From Mannheimia pernigra (GTDB lineage Bacteria > Pseudomonadota > Gammaproteobacteria > Enterobacterales > Pasteurellaceae): a DNA stretch of 64,000 nt. The notes below the pieces were generated by a model. That model ran no database searches. It saw only the letters and a program-made list of their open reading frames with translations, and had not been told where the DNA came from. Shown piece after piece: positions 24,270 to 33,600 of the stretch (positions are counted from its first letter, which is position 1; every line of letters begins with the position of its first letter). The position numbers and the translations under genes were made by a program. The stretch covers positions 620,001-684,000 of the forward strand of contig NZ_CP055305.1 in assembly GCF_013377995.1 (NCBI RefSeq), given 5' to 3'.

Positions 24270-24670
24270 TCTATATGCTTGATACCAATATTTTGATTTA
24301 TTTAATGAAAAATCGACCGCTTGCAGTGGCAGAACGTGTGGCACAACTTACGCCAAGTGATCAATTAGTTATGAGCTTTATTACCTACGCTGAGTTACTT
24401 AAAGGAGCAAATGGCAGTGCTAATCCGGAAAAAGCCTTAGCGAATATCGAAAAGTTGAAACAACGTATTTCAGTTGTTTACCCAAATGAAAAAATCTGTG
24501 AATTTTATGGTGTTTGGGCAAATAAATTGAAGTTACAAGGCAAGCCCATTGGTGGAAATGATTTATGGATTGCTTGTCACGCTTTAGCTTGTAATGCGAT
24601 ATTAGTAACGCATAATGTCAAAGAGTCCGAGCGAATTGAAGCATTAAATTGGCAAGATTGGACGTGTTAA
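24266..24670 (+). CDS. vapC: VapC toxin, PIN-domain ribonuclease
   Basis: Predicted Mg-dependent endoribonuclease; VapC relatives cleave initiator tRNA or 23S rRNA. The 134-residue PIN fold has the acidic residues Asp6 (MLDTNILIYLM), Glu43 (TYAELLKG) and Asp99 (GGNDLWIACHA). The fourth position reads THN (Asn117), which is common in this subgroup. The start overlaps the vapB stop, so translation is coupled. All expected catalytic residues are intact, so the toxin looks functional. It sits in the unusual gap between rplL and rpoB. Confidence 0.92.
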   Translation: MIYMLDTNILIYLMKNRPLAVAERVAQLTPSDQLVMSFITYAELLKGANGSANPEKALANIEKLKQRISVVYPNEKICEFYGVWANKLKLQGKPIGGNDLWIACHALACNAILVTHNVKESERIEALNWQDWTC

Positions 24671-24674
24671 AAAT

Positions 24675-24746
24675 GTAGGGGCAAAATATTTTTTGCCCTT
24701 TTTGGTATTTGATATTTGAATAGGGCGAAAGATGTTTCGCCCCTAC
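24675..24746. repeat. 72-bp palindromic repeat element with two internal hairpins
   Basis: Terminal inverted repeats GTAGGGGC / GCCCCTAC enclose two hairpins: GGGCAAAA/TTTTGCCC followed by TTTTT, and GGGCGAAA/TTTCGCCC. The first hairpin can terminate vapBC. The outline resembles a small non-autonomous repeat (MITE- or REP-like). Confidence 0.6.
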
Positions 24747-24846
24747 GTTGTCGCAATGATTTAATTAAAATCGCAGTGGTGGGGCAAGCCCCAGTCTACG
24801 TTGGGATTATTTGCAAAAAATGGTAGAAAAACGACCGCTTGTTTTT

Positions 24847-25107
24847 TTATTTTTGAATTAAATCATCTACTGAATAGTCGCTTTTCAGTAGGTCAATTAG
24901 GCTGACGTTTAGAGCGTCGGCTATTTTCCCCATCGCATCAATTGAGATGGCTCTTTTCCCTCTTTCGACATCACTTATATAAGCTCGGCTCAGTTCGGCG
25001 TCAAATGCTAATGCCTCTTGAGAAATATCCTTTAATCGGCGGATTTTTCTAAGATTATTGGCGAAAGTATGTCGAATCGGGTGGCTGGTCAGCGTTTCAT
25101 TTTTCAT
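24847..25107 (-). CDS. XRE/Cro-CI-family transcriptional regulator
   Basis: A small DNA-binding repressor of 86 residues. The helix-turn-helix spans about residues 29-55 (SQEALAFDAELSRAYISDVE), with the family continuation RGKRAISIDAMGKIADAL. No ligand domain is present. AGGAGA immediately precedes the ATG. It is divergent from the secreted-protein gene at 25322 across a 214-bp region with two strong palindromes, so it may control itself and that gene. This is the layout of many small accessory modules; the target is inferred. Confidence 0.85.
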   Translation of the reverse strand: MKNETLTSHPIRHTFANNLRKIRRLKDISQEALAFDAELSRAYISDVERGKRAISIDAMGKIADALNVSLIDLLKSDYSVDDLIQK

Positions 25108-25243
25108 TCTCCTAGTATTGTTTTTAGGGATAAACCTATCAATCTACTAATGAATACTAAATGTAGCCTATCGTTTATATCATTATTCTAATTTCTCGCT
25201 AGAATATTTTAAGGAAAATTGAACAAATAAAAATCAATTTTTC

Positions 25244-25261
25244 AAGGGAGTATACTCCCTT
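25244..25261. promoter_or_regulatory. 18-bp perfect palindrome between XRE regulator and secreted-protein genes
   Basis: AAGGGAGTATACTCCCTT is fully self-complementary. It lies directly beside a second inverted repeat at 25260-25287. It is a candidate operator for the XRE protein. Confidence 0.6.
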
Positions 25262-25287
25262 TACTTCCTATTGACATAGGAAGTAAA
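25260..25287. promoter_or_regulatory. 12-bp inverted repeat with embedded TTGACA
   Basis: TTTACTTCCTAT and ATAGGAAGTAAA flank TGAC. The centre contains a perfect -35 TTGACA (25271-25276), with TAATTA 18 bp downstream as a weak -10. Binding here would block transcription of the 25322 gene. Confidence 0.58.
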
Positions 25288-25321
25288 ACATCTCTAATTA
25301 AACCATTTCTAAGGATTTATT

Positions 25322-25759
25322 ATGTACAAACAATTTCTTAAATCTATTTTATTAGTTACCGTTGCAACCTTTTCTCTTTCGACTGTGGTGAGTGCTAAGC
25401 CAATTCCTAAGAATGCAACATATAATCAAATTTATGATGGTCTTGAAACTATGACTTATACTGTTGACGATTTAATTGCAGCAGTAAAAAAAGGACAGCC
25501 TAGTTCTCTAGGATATGTGGCTTATACGTATTTTGAATCCAAGCAACTTGATGATGCGTATAATTATGCTCAAAGAGCGGTTGCTAAAAATGATACTTTA
25601 GGTAAGTTTGTTACAGGATACTTATATGCGTTAGGTCATAAAGGTAATTTCCATGAAGGAATACCTTTGATAAAAAAGGCTTGTGTAGATGGTAAGTTGG
25701 GACAAAAATTTTCTAAATCAGATTTGATCGTTAACGCATGTAAAACTGCTAAAAACTAA
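25322..25759 (+). CDS. Hypothetical secreted protein with a TPR/Sel1-like region
   Basis: I do not recognise a named family. The 145-residue product starts with a clear signal peptide (MYKQFLKSILLVTVATFSLS, cleavage likely after VSA). The rest (LGYVAYTYFESKQLDDAYNY, FVTGYLYALGHKGNFHEGIP) resembles two degenerate Sel1/TPR repeats, and it ends with a Cys pair (KKACVDG, VNACKTAK). AAGGA lies before the ATG. It is probably periplasmic and is followed 14 bp later by a small membrane protein gene, likely in one transcript. Its position downstream of two palindromes suggests tight control. Confidence 0.7.
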   Translation: MYKQFLKSILLVTVATFSLSTVVSAKPIPKNATYNQIYDGLETMTYTVDDLIAAVKKGQPSSLGYVAYTYFESKQLDDAYNYAQRAVAKNDTLGKFVTGYLYALGHKGNFHEGIPLIKKACVDGKLGQKFSKSDLIVNACKTAKN

Positions 25760-25773
25760 TAGGATTAGTCATT

Positions 25774-26076
25774 ATGGTGTTTTTTGTTATTTTAGCTGGA
25801 TTATTTATTATCGCTGGATTTGGATTGTATTTAGCTCAAGGTAAAATATCTGACTTTGAAATCAGCTCAGTGCAAGTCGGAAAAGTGATTGTTGTTTTAT
25901 GTATTAGTGGTGGATATGCTCTTACTTTGGGAAATGTAGTGAATATCCAAGGTTTAGAAGCAACCATTAATTATGTTGAATGGGGCTATTATTTCTTAAT
26001 TTCTATCTTCGCTATCGGTTTTGCAAGCCTATTTTTTGGTAGTAAATTAGCCCAAGATGAAGAGAAAACCCAATAA
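25774..26076 (+). CDS. Hypothetical small membrane protein
   Basis: I do not recognise this gene. The 100-residue product has three hydrophobic stretches: FFVILAGLFIIAGFGLYLAQ at the N terminus, VIVVLCISGGYALTLGNVV near residue 38, and YYFLISIFAIGFASLFFG near 71. A short charged tail follows. It lies 14 bp after the secreted-protein gene and is probably cotranscribed. No catalytic motif is visible. Confidence 0.62.
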   Translation: MVFFVILAGLFIIAGFGLYLAQGKISDFEISSVQVGKVIVVLCISGGYALTLGNVVNIQGLEATINYVEWGYYFLISIFAIGFASLFFGSKLAQDEEKTQ

Positions 26077-26106
26077 TTTTCCCCATAAAAACAAGCGGTC
26101 AAATTG

Positions 26107-26135
26107 TTGTCAAATTTTGTAAAATCCGCTATAAT
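26107..26135 (+). promoter_or_regulatory. Consensus promoter of rpoBC
   Basis: TTGTCA (26107-26112), a 17-base gap, and TATAAT (26130-26135). The -35 overlaps the extended part of a USS (ACAAGCGGTC at 26093-26102). It predicts a leader of about 260 nt before rpoB. Confidence 0.88.
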
Positions 26136-26141
26136 TCCTAA

Positions 26142-26402
26142 CCTTTTTTAGCAAAAATTGGCTGACGGCTTGACCGGTCAGCCTTTTATGCTTGAACGCA
26201 ATGGCTGATTTTGTCATTTTAATCAGCAAAAATTGCAAATTTCCTGCCCAATTTGACCGCTTGCAGTAGTGATTTTTGACTGCTTGATTGGCGATTGGAA
26301 AATGACATCTCGTACAGTTTTTATAATGCCACTTCCAACCGAGTCTTTCGTGTCGGATTGTGTAATCTCAACCAAAATATATTTCAGAGGCTATCTTAAA
26401 AA
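26142..26402 (+). promoter_or_regulatory. Long rpoBC leader with terminator-like hairpin
   Basis: About 260 nt without a gene. GGCTGAC (26160-26166) pairs with GTCAGCC (26177-26183), followed by TTTTAT, an attenuator-like structure about 20 nt after the predicted start. A second TATAAT (26322-26327) could be part of a weaker internal promoter; I see no good -35 for it. Confidence 0.6.
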
Positions 26403-29400
26403 ATGGCATATTCATATTCCGAGAAAAAGCGTATTCGTAAGAGCTTTGGTAAGCGTCCACAAGTTCTGAATGTACCTTATCTATTAACAATTCAGCTTGA
26501 TTCTTTTGCAAAATTTATCGAAAAAGATCCTGAAGGGCAACAAGGTTTAGAAGCGGCATTCCGTTCAGTTTTCCCGATTGTGAGCAACAACGGTGCAACT
26601 GAATTACAATACGTTTCTTATGAATTAGGCGAGCCAGTGTTTGATGTGCGTGAATGTCAAATTCGTGGTACAACCTATGCTGCACCATTACGCGTGAAAT
26701 TGCGTTTAGTGTCTTACGATCGTGAAGCTGCGGCTGGTACAATCAAAGATATTAAAGAGCAAAACGTGTATATGGGCGAAATCCCATTAATGACCGATAA
26801 CGGTACTTTTGTAATCAACGGTACTGAGCGTGTTATCGTTTCACAATTACACCGTAGCCCAGGCGTATTCTTCGATTCTGACAAAGGTAAAACCCATTCT
26901 TCAGGTAAAGTGCTTTATAACGCACGTATTATTCCTTATCGTGGTTCTTGGTTAGATTTTGAGTTCGATCCGAAAGATAACTTATTTGCTCGTATTGACC
27001 GCCGCCGTAAATTGCCAGCAACTATCATTTTACGTGCATTAGGCTACACCACCGAAGAAATCTTAAATTTATTCTTTGAGAAAACTAAATTTACAATTGC
27101 CGATAATAAATTATTAATGACGTTAGTGCCTGAGCGTTTAAGAGGCGAAACGGCAACATTTGATATTTCAGCAAATGGCAAAGTATATATTGAAATGGGG
27201 CGTCGTATTACTGCTCGCCATATTCGTGCATTAGAGAAAGACAACGTTAGTCAAATTGAAGTGCCTGTGGAATATATCGTAGGTAAAGTAGCAGCCCAAG
27301 ATTACGTTGATTTATCATCAGGTGAGTTGATTTGCCCTGCGAATATGGAAATGTCAATGGAGATGCTTGCGAACCTTTCAGCGGCAGGCTACAAAGAGAT
27401 TGACGTATTATTTACCAATGATTTAGATCACGGCCCATACATTTCTGAAACTTTACGTGTTGATCCAACCTATGACCGTTTAAGTGCATTAGTTGAAATT
27501 TATCGAATGATGCGTCCAGGTGAGCCACCAACAAAAGAGGCAGCAGAGGCGTTATTTGACAATATGTTCTTCTCAGCAGAGCGTTATGATTTATCTGCTG
27601 TAGGACGTATGAAATTTAATCGCTCTTTAGAAATTGCAGAGGGCGTGGGTACAGGCATTTTAAGCAACGATGACATCATCGGTGTAATGAAAAAATTAAT
27701 TGAAATCCGTAACGGTCGTGGTGAAGTAGATGATATCGATCACTTAGGTAACCGCCGTATTCGTAGCGTAGGTGAGATGGCAGAAAACCAATTCCGTATT
27801 GGTTTAGTGCGTGTTGAGCGTGCGGTGCGTGAGCGTTTATCGTTAGGCGATTTAGATGGCGTAACACCACAAGATTTAATTAATGCGAAACCAATTTCTG
27901 CGGCAGTGAAAGAATTCTTTGGTTCTTCACAACTTTCGCAATTTATGGATCAAAATAACCCGCTTTCAGAAGTAACGCACAAACGCCGTATTTCTGCATT
28001 AGGCCCAGGTGGTTTAACGCGTGAACGTGCAGGCTTTGAGGTGCGTGACGTACACCCAACTCACTATGGGCGTTTATGTCCGATTGAAACCCCTGAAGGT
28101 CCAAATATCGGTTTAATTAACTCGCTTTCTGTTTATGCACGTACCAACAATTACGGTTTCTTAGAAACGCCATTCCGTAAAGTAGTAAATGGTCAAGTAA
28201 CAGAAGAGATTGAATATTTATCAGCGATCGAAGAAAGCAACAATGTTATCGCACAGGCGAACTCAGATTTAGATGAGAACTTCTACTTTACTGACACTTA
28301 TGTAACTTGTCGTCAGCAAGGTGAATCAGGTTTATTCAAGCCTGAGGAAGTGCAATATATGGATATTTCAACACAGCAAGTCGTATCTGTTGCAGCTGCA
28401 CTAATTCCATTCTTAGAACACGATGATGCGAACCGTGCATTAATGGGTGCGAATATGCAACGTCAAGCAGTGCCAACATTACGTGCCGATAAGCCATTAG
28501 TTGGTACGGGTATGGAAAAACCAATTGCACTTGACTCTGGTGTAGCTATTGTTGCAAAACGTGGTGGTGTGGTTCAGTATGTTGATGCTTCTCGTATCGT
28601 GGTTAGAGTAAATGAAGATGAAACTGTTTCAGGCGAAGCAGGTATTGATATTTATAACTTAATCAAATATACCCGTTCTAACCAAAATACTTGTATTAAC
28701 CAAGTACCTTGTGTGAACCTAGGCGAGCCAGTGGCACGTGGTGAAATCTTAGCAGATGGTCCTTCAACAGACTTGGGTGAATTAGCGTTAGGTCAAAATA
28801 TCCGAGTGGCATTTATGCCTTGGAACGGTTATAACTTTGAAGACTCAATGTTAGTGTCTGAACGTGTTGTTCAAGAAGATCGTTTCACCACAATTCACAT
28901 TCAAGAGTTATCTTGTGTCGCTCGTGATACCAAATTAGGGGCAGAAGAGATCACGGCGGATATTCCAAATGTAGGTGAATCTGCATTAAGCAAATTAGAT
29001 GAATCAGGTATTGTTTATATTGGTGCTGAGGTAAAAGGTGGCGATATCTTAGTTGGTAAAGTCACCCCTAAAGGTGAAACTCAATTAACACCAGAAGAGA
29101 AATTATTGCGTGCAATCTTTGGTGAAAAAGCCTCTGATGTTAAAGATTCATCTCTTCGTGTGCCAAACGGTACTTCAGGTACGGTTATTGATGTTCAGGT
29201 ATTTACCCGTGATGGCGTAGAGAAAGATAAACGTGCGAAAGAAATCGAAGAAATGCAACTTCGTGAAGCGAAGAAAGACCTCGCGGAAGAGCTAGAAATC
29301 TTAGAAGCTGGTTTATTCACTCGTGTTCGTAGCCTTTTAATTGAATGTGGTGTGAAAGAGTCTTCATTAGATGGCGTTGCCCGTGAAAAATGGTTAGAGC

Positions 29401-30428
29401 AAACTCTTGAAAACGAAGCGAAACAAAATCAATTAGAGCAGTTAGCAGAACAGTACGAAGAGTTACGCAAAGAATTTGAACGCAAACTTGAAATTAAACG
29501 TAACAAGATCATTCAAGGCGATGATTTAGCACCAGGCGTGTTAAAAGTAGTTAAAGTTTATCTTGCGGTGAAACGTCAAATTCAGCCAGGTGATAAGATG
29601 GCAGGTCGTCACGGTAACAAAGGTGTTATTTCGAAGATCAATCCTGTTGAAGATATGCCATATGACGAAAACGGTCAGCCAGTTGAGATCGTATTAAACC
29701 CGCTAGGCGTACCGTCTCGTATGAATATCGGTCAGATCTTAGAAACCCACTTAGGCTTAGCGGCTCGTGGTATTGGTGATCAAATTGATAAAATGATCAA
29801 ACAACAGCAAGAAGTAGCAAAATTGCGTGAGTATATGCAAAAAGCCTACGATTTAGGCCACGGATCACAGGTTGTTGATTTAAGTACTTTCTCTGATGAA
29901 GAAGTGATGCGTTTAGCTGAAAATTTACGTAAAGGTTTACCGCTTGCAACCCCAGTATTCGATGGTGCTGTTGAGACTGAAATCAAAGGCTTATTAGAAT
30001 TAGGTGGATTACCAACTTCAGGTCAAATCACGCTTTATGATGGCCGCACAGGGGAGAAATTTGAGCGTCCAGTAACCGTCGGTTATATGTATATGCTCAA
30101 ATTAAACCACTTAGTGGATGACAAAATGCACGCACGTTCAACTGGTTCTTATAGCCTAGTTACTCAGCAACCGTTGGGTGGTAAAGCTCAGTTCGGTGGT
30201 CAGCGTTTCGGTGAGATGGAGGTTTGGGCATTAGAAGCATACGGTGCGGCTTACACACTTCAAGAAATGCTTACAGTGAAATCCGATGATGTGAACGGTC
30301 GTACGAAGATGTACAAAAATATCGTAGATGGCACACATTATATGGAGCCAGGTATTCCTGAGTCATTTAATGTAATTACCAAAGAGATCCGTGCATTAGC
30401 GATTGATATGGAGTTAGACGAAGCGTAG
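26403..30428 (+). CDS. rpoB: RNA polymerase beta subunit
   Basis: Catalytic core subunit of RNA polymerase. The 1341 residues are almost exactly E. coli length (1342). The start MAYSYSEKKRIRKSFGKRPQ matches the family. The rifampicin region is intact and wild-type in appearance (SSQLSQFMDQNNPLSEVTHK, RRISALGPGGLTRERAGFEV). Further conserved parts are GDKMAGRHGNKGVISKI and GGKAQFGGQRFGEMEVWALE. It is separated from rplL by accessory genes and driven by its own promoter. Confidence 0.99.
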   Translation: MAYSYSEKKRIRKSFGKRPQVLNVPYLLTIQLDSFAKFIEKDPEGQQGLEAAFRSVFPIVSNNGATELQYVSYELGEPVFDVRECQIRGTTYAAPLRVKLRLVSYDREAAAGTIKDIKEQNVYMGEIPLMTDNGTFVINGTERVIVSQLHRSPGVFFDSDKGKTHSSGKVLYNARIIPYRGSWLDFEFDPKDNLFARIDRRRKLPATIILRALGYTTEEILNLFFEKTKFTIADNKLLMTLVPERLRGETATFDISANGKVYIEMGRRITARHIRALEKDNVSQIEVPVEYIVGKVAAQDYVDLSSGELICPANMEMSMEMLANLSAAGYKEIDVLFTNDLDHGPYISETLRVDPTYDRLSALVEIYRMMRPGEPPTKEAAEALFDNMFFSAERYDLSAVGRMKFNRSLEIAEGVGTGILSNDDIIGVMKKLIEIRNGRGEVDDIDHLGNRRIRSVGEMAENQFRIGLVRVERAVRERLSLGDLDGVTPQDLINAKPISAAVKEFFGSSQLSQFMDQNNPLSEVTHKRRISALGPGGLTRERAGFEVRDVHPTHYGRLCPIETPEGPNIGLINSLSVYARTNNYGFLETPFRKVVNGQVTEEIEYLSAIEESNNVIAQANSDLDENFYFTDTYVTCRQQGESGLFKPEEVQYMDISTQQVVSVAAALIPFLEHDDANRALMGANMQRQAVPTLRADKPLVGTGMEKPIALDSGVAIVAKRGGVVQYVDASRIVVRVNEDETVSGEAGIDIYNLIKYTRSNQNTCINQVPCVNLGEPVARGEILADGPSTDLGELALGQNIRVAFMPWNGYNFEDSMLVSERVVQEDRFTTIHIQELSCVARDTKLGAEEITADIPNVGESALSKLDESGIVYIGAEVKGGDILVGKVTPKGETQLTPEEKLLRAIFGEKASDVKDSSLRVPNGTSGTVIDVQVFTRDGVEKDKRAKEIEEMQLREAKKDLAEELEILEAGLFTRVRSLLIECGVKESSLDGVAREKWLEQTLENEAKQNQLEQLAEQYEELRKEFERKLEIKRNKIIQGDDLAPGVLKVVKVYLAVKRQIQPGDKMAGRHGNKGVISKINPVEDMPYDENGQPVEIVLNPLGVPSRMNIGQILETHLGLAARGIGDQIDKMIKQQQEVAKLREYMQKAYDLGHGSQVVDLSTFSDEEVMRLAENLRKGLPLATPVFDGAVETEIKGLLELGGLPTSGQITLYDGRTGEKFERPVTVGYMYMLKLNHLVDDKMHARSTGSYSLVTQQPLGGKAQFGGQRFGEMEVWALEAYGAAYTLQEMLTVKSDDVNGRTKMYKNIVDGTHYMEPGIPESFNVITKEIRALAIDMELDEA

Positions 30429-30498
30429 TTTCGTTATTCGCAAAATGTGTAATGGCGTGGGTATGCTATTACAGATGATTTTGAGACAAACTCCAAGC

Positions 30499-30537
30499 GG
30501 TCAATTTTGCAAAATTTTTTACAAATTAGACCGCTTG
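30499..30537. repeat. Inverted USS pair between rpoB and rpoC
   Basis: AAGCGGTC and GACCGCTT flank an AT-rich loop in the 174-bp rpoB-rpoC gap. Elsewhere in this window such pairs look like terminators, but here polymerase must read through to make rpoC. Confidence 0.65.
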
Positions 30538-30602
30538 CACACAAATTTACTCGCTTTGCTTTAAGCGAGGCGAACTTAAAAACCTACCCTAGGGGCAAAA
30601 AA

Positions 30603-33600
30603 GTGAAAGACTTAGTGAAGTTTTTAAAAGCACAAACAAAATCAAACGATGATTTCGATGTGATTAAAATTGGCTTAGCATCACCAGATAAGATCCGTTC
30701 TTGGTCTTTTGGTGAAGTGAAAAAACCAGAAACCATTAACTACCGCACCTTCAAACCAGAACGCGACGGTTTATTTTGTGCACGTATTTTCGGGCCAGTA
30801 AAAGACTACGAGTGTCTGTGTGGTAAATATAAACGTTTAAAACACCGCGGTGTAATCTGTGAAAAATGTGGTGTTGAAGTGACACAAACTAAAGTACGTC
30901 GTGAGCGTATGGGGCATATTGAATTAGCTTGCCCAGTTGCACACATTTGGTTCTTAAAATCACTGCCGTCCCGTATTGGTTTAATTTTAGATATGCCATT
31001 GCGTGATATTGAACGTGTGCTTTACTTTGAAAGCTATGTAGTAACTGAGCCAGGAATGACTGATTTAGAAAAAAATCAGCTATTAACCGAAGAGCAGTTT
31101 ATGGAAGCTGAAGAGCGTTGGGGTGATGAGTTTGAAGCGAAAATGGGTGCAGAAGGTATTCAGGCATTGCTTCGTGACTTAGATTTAGAACACCAATGTG
31201 AAATTTTGCGTGAAGAATTACAAGAAACCAATTCAGAAACTAAACGTAAAAAAATTACTAAGCGTTTAAAAACCTTGGAAGCATTCTTACAATCGGGTAA
31301 CAAGCCAGAATGGATGGTAATGACCGTTCTTCCAGTATTACCGCCAGATTTACGTCCATTAGTACCGCTTGATGGTGGTCGCTTTGCAACCTCTGATTTA
31401 AACGATTTATACCGCCGTGTAATTAACCGTAACAACCGTTTAAAACGCTTGTTAGACTTAGTTGCACCAGACATTATCGTACGTAACGAAAAACGTATGT
31501 TACAAGAATCTGTGGATGCGTTATTAGACAATGGTCGTCGTGGTCGTGCAATTACGGGTTCTAACAAACGTCCGTTAAAATCACTTGCGGATATGATAAA
31601 AGGTAAACAAGGTCGTTTCCGTCAAAACCTATTAGGTAAACGTGTGGATTATTCAGGCCGTTCTGTAATCACCGTAGGTCCATATTTACGCTTACATCAA
31701 TGTGGTTTACCGAAGAAAATGGCATTGGAGTTATTCCGCCCATTTATCTACTCTAAATTAGAATCTCGTGGCATTGCATCAACTATTAAAGCAGCGAAGA
31801 AAATGGTTGAGCGTGAAGAGCCGATTGTATGGGATATTCTTGCAGAAGTTATCCGTGAACATCCAATCCTACTTAACCGTGCACCAACGCTTCACCGTTT
31901 AGGTATCCAAGCGTTTGAGCCATTATTGATTGAAGGTAAAGCGATCCAATTACATCCACTTGTTTGTGCAGCATTCAATGCGGACTTCGATGGTGACCAA
32001 ATGGCGGTACACGTTCCATTAACCCTTGAAGCTCAGTTAGAAGCTCGTGCGTTAATGATGTCTACCAATAACGTACTTTCTCCTGCAAGTGGTGATCCGA
32101 TCATCGTTCCATCTCAGGACGTTGTACTCGGTCTTTACTATATGACTCGTGAGAAAGTAAACGGCAAAGGTGAAGGAATGTATTTCCTTGACCCACGTGA
32201 AGCGGAAAAAGCATACCGCACTGGTCAAGCAGAATTACACTCTCGTGTAAAAGTGCGTGTGACTGAATATGAGAAAAATGAAGCGGGCGAATTTGTTGCT
32301 AAAACTGCATTAGTGGATACTACCATCGGTCGTGCAATTTTATGGATGATCGCACCAAAAGGTATGCCATTTAGCTTGTTCAATCAAACTTTAGGTAAAA
32401 AAGCGATCTCAAAATTAATTAATGAGAGCTATCGCCGTTTAGGCTTGAAAGAGTCTGTCGTTTTAGCTGACCAGATTATGTACACGGGCTTCGCTTACGC
32501 TGCTCGTTCAGGTGTGTCTGTTGGTATTGATGATATGGTTATTCCAGAACAAAAATACTCCATCATTGAGGCGGCTGAAGCAGAGGTTGCAGAAATTCAA
32601 GAACAGTTCAATGGCGGTTTAGTTACTGCAGGCGAGCGTTATAACAAAGTAATTGATATTTGGGCAGCAGCAAACGAACGCGTTGCAAAAGCAATGATGG
32701 AAAACCTCTCAACGGAAGAAGTGGTTAACCGTGAAGGTAATCAAGAAAAACAAGCATCATTTAACAGTATCTTTATGATGGCAGACTCCGGTGCACGTGG
32801 TTCTGCAGCACAGATTCGTCAGTTAGCGGGTATGCGTGGCTTGATGGCACGTCCAGACGGCTCAATTATTGAAACCCCAATCACGGCAAACTTCCGTGAA
32901 GGCTTAAACGTTTTACAGTACTTTATTTCAACCCACGGTGCACGTAAAGGTCTTGCCGATACAGCATTAAAAACAGCGAACTCAGGTTACTTAACTCGCC
33001 GTTTAGTAGATGTCGCACAAGATTTAGTGATCATCGAAGATGACTGTGGTACACACGAAGGTATCGTGATGACCCCATTAATTGAGGGTGGTGATGTAAA
33101 AGAAGCTCTGCGTGATCGTGTATTAGGTCGTGTGGTAGCGGAAGATGTGTTAAAACCAGGTACAGATGAAGTATTAATTCCACGTAATACCTTATTAGAT
33201 GAAAAATGGTGTGATGTGGTTGATCGTGAATCTGTTGATGTGATCAAAGTACGTTCTGTTGTAACCTGTAACACAGACTACGGTGTGTGTGCAAAATGTT
33301 ACGGTCGTGATTTAGCTCGCGGACACTTAATTAATCAAGGTGAAGCAGTAGGTGTTATTGCGGCACAATCAATTGGTGAACCAGGTACACAGTTAACGAT
33401 GCGTACGTTCCATATCGGTGGTGCGGCATCTGCGGCAGCGAAAGAATCTAGCATTCAAGTGAAAAATGCAGGTACGATTAAGCTTACCAACGCGAAATTC
33501 GTAACTAACAAAGACGGCAAAATCGTATTAACTTCACGTAACACAGAATTAACCGTTATCGACACCTTTGGTCGTACCAAAGAGAACTACAAGGTGCCTT

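Noticed and set aside
26269..26469. 66-codon frame in the rpoB leader
   Set aside because: It overlaps the rpoB start in another frame and has no RBS or protein character.
30507..30602. Upstream in-frame TTG start for rpoC
   Set aside because: It begins inside a USS pair and adds 32 residues with no family similarity; GTG 30603 with AGGGGC upstream matches the known N terminus.
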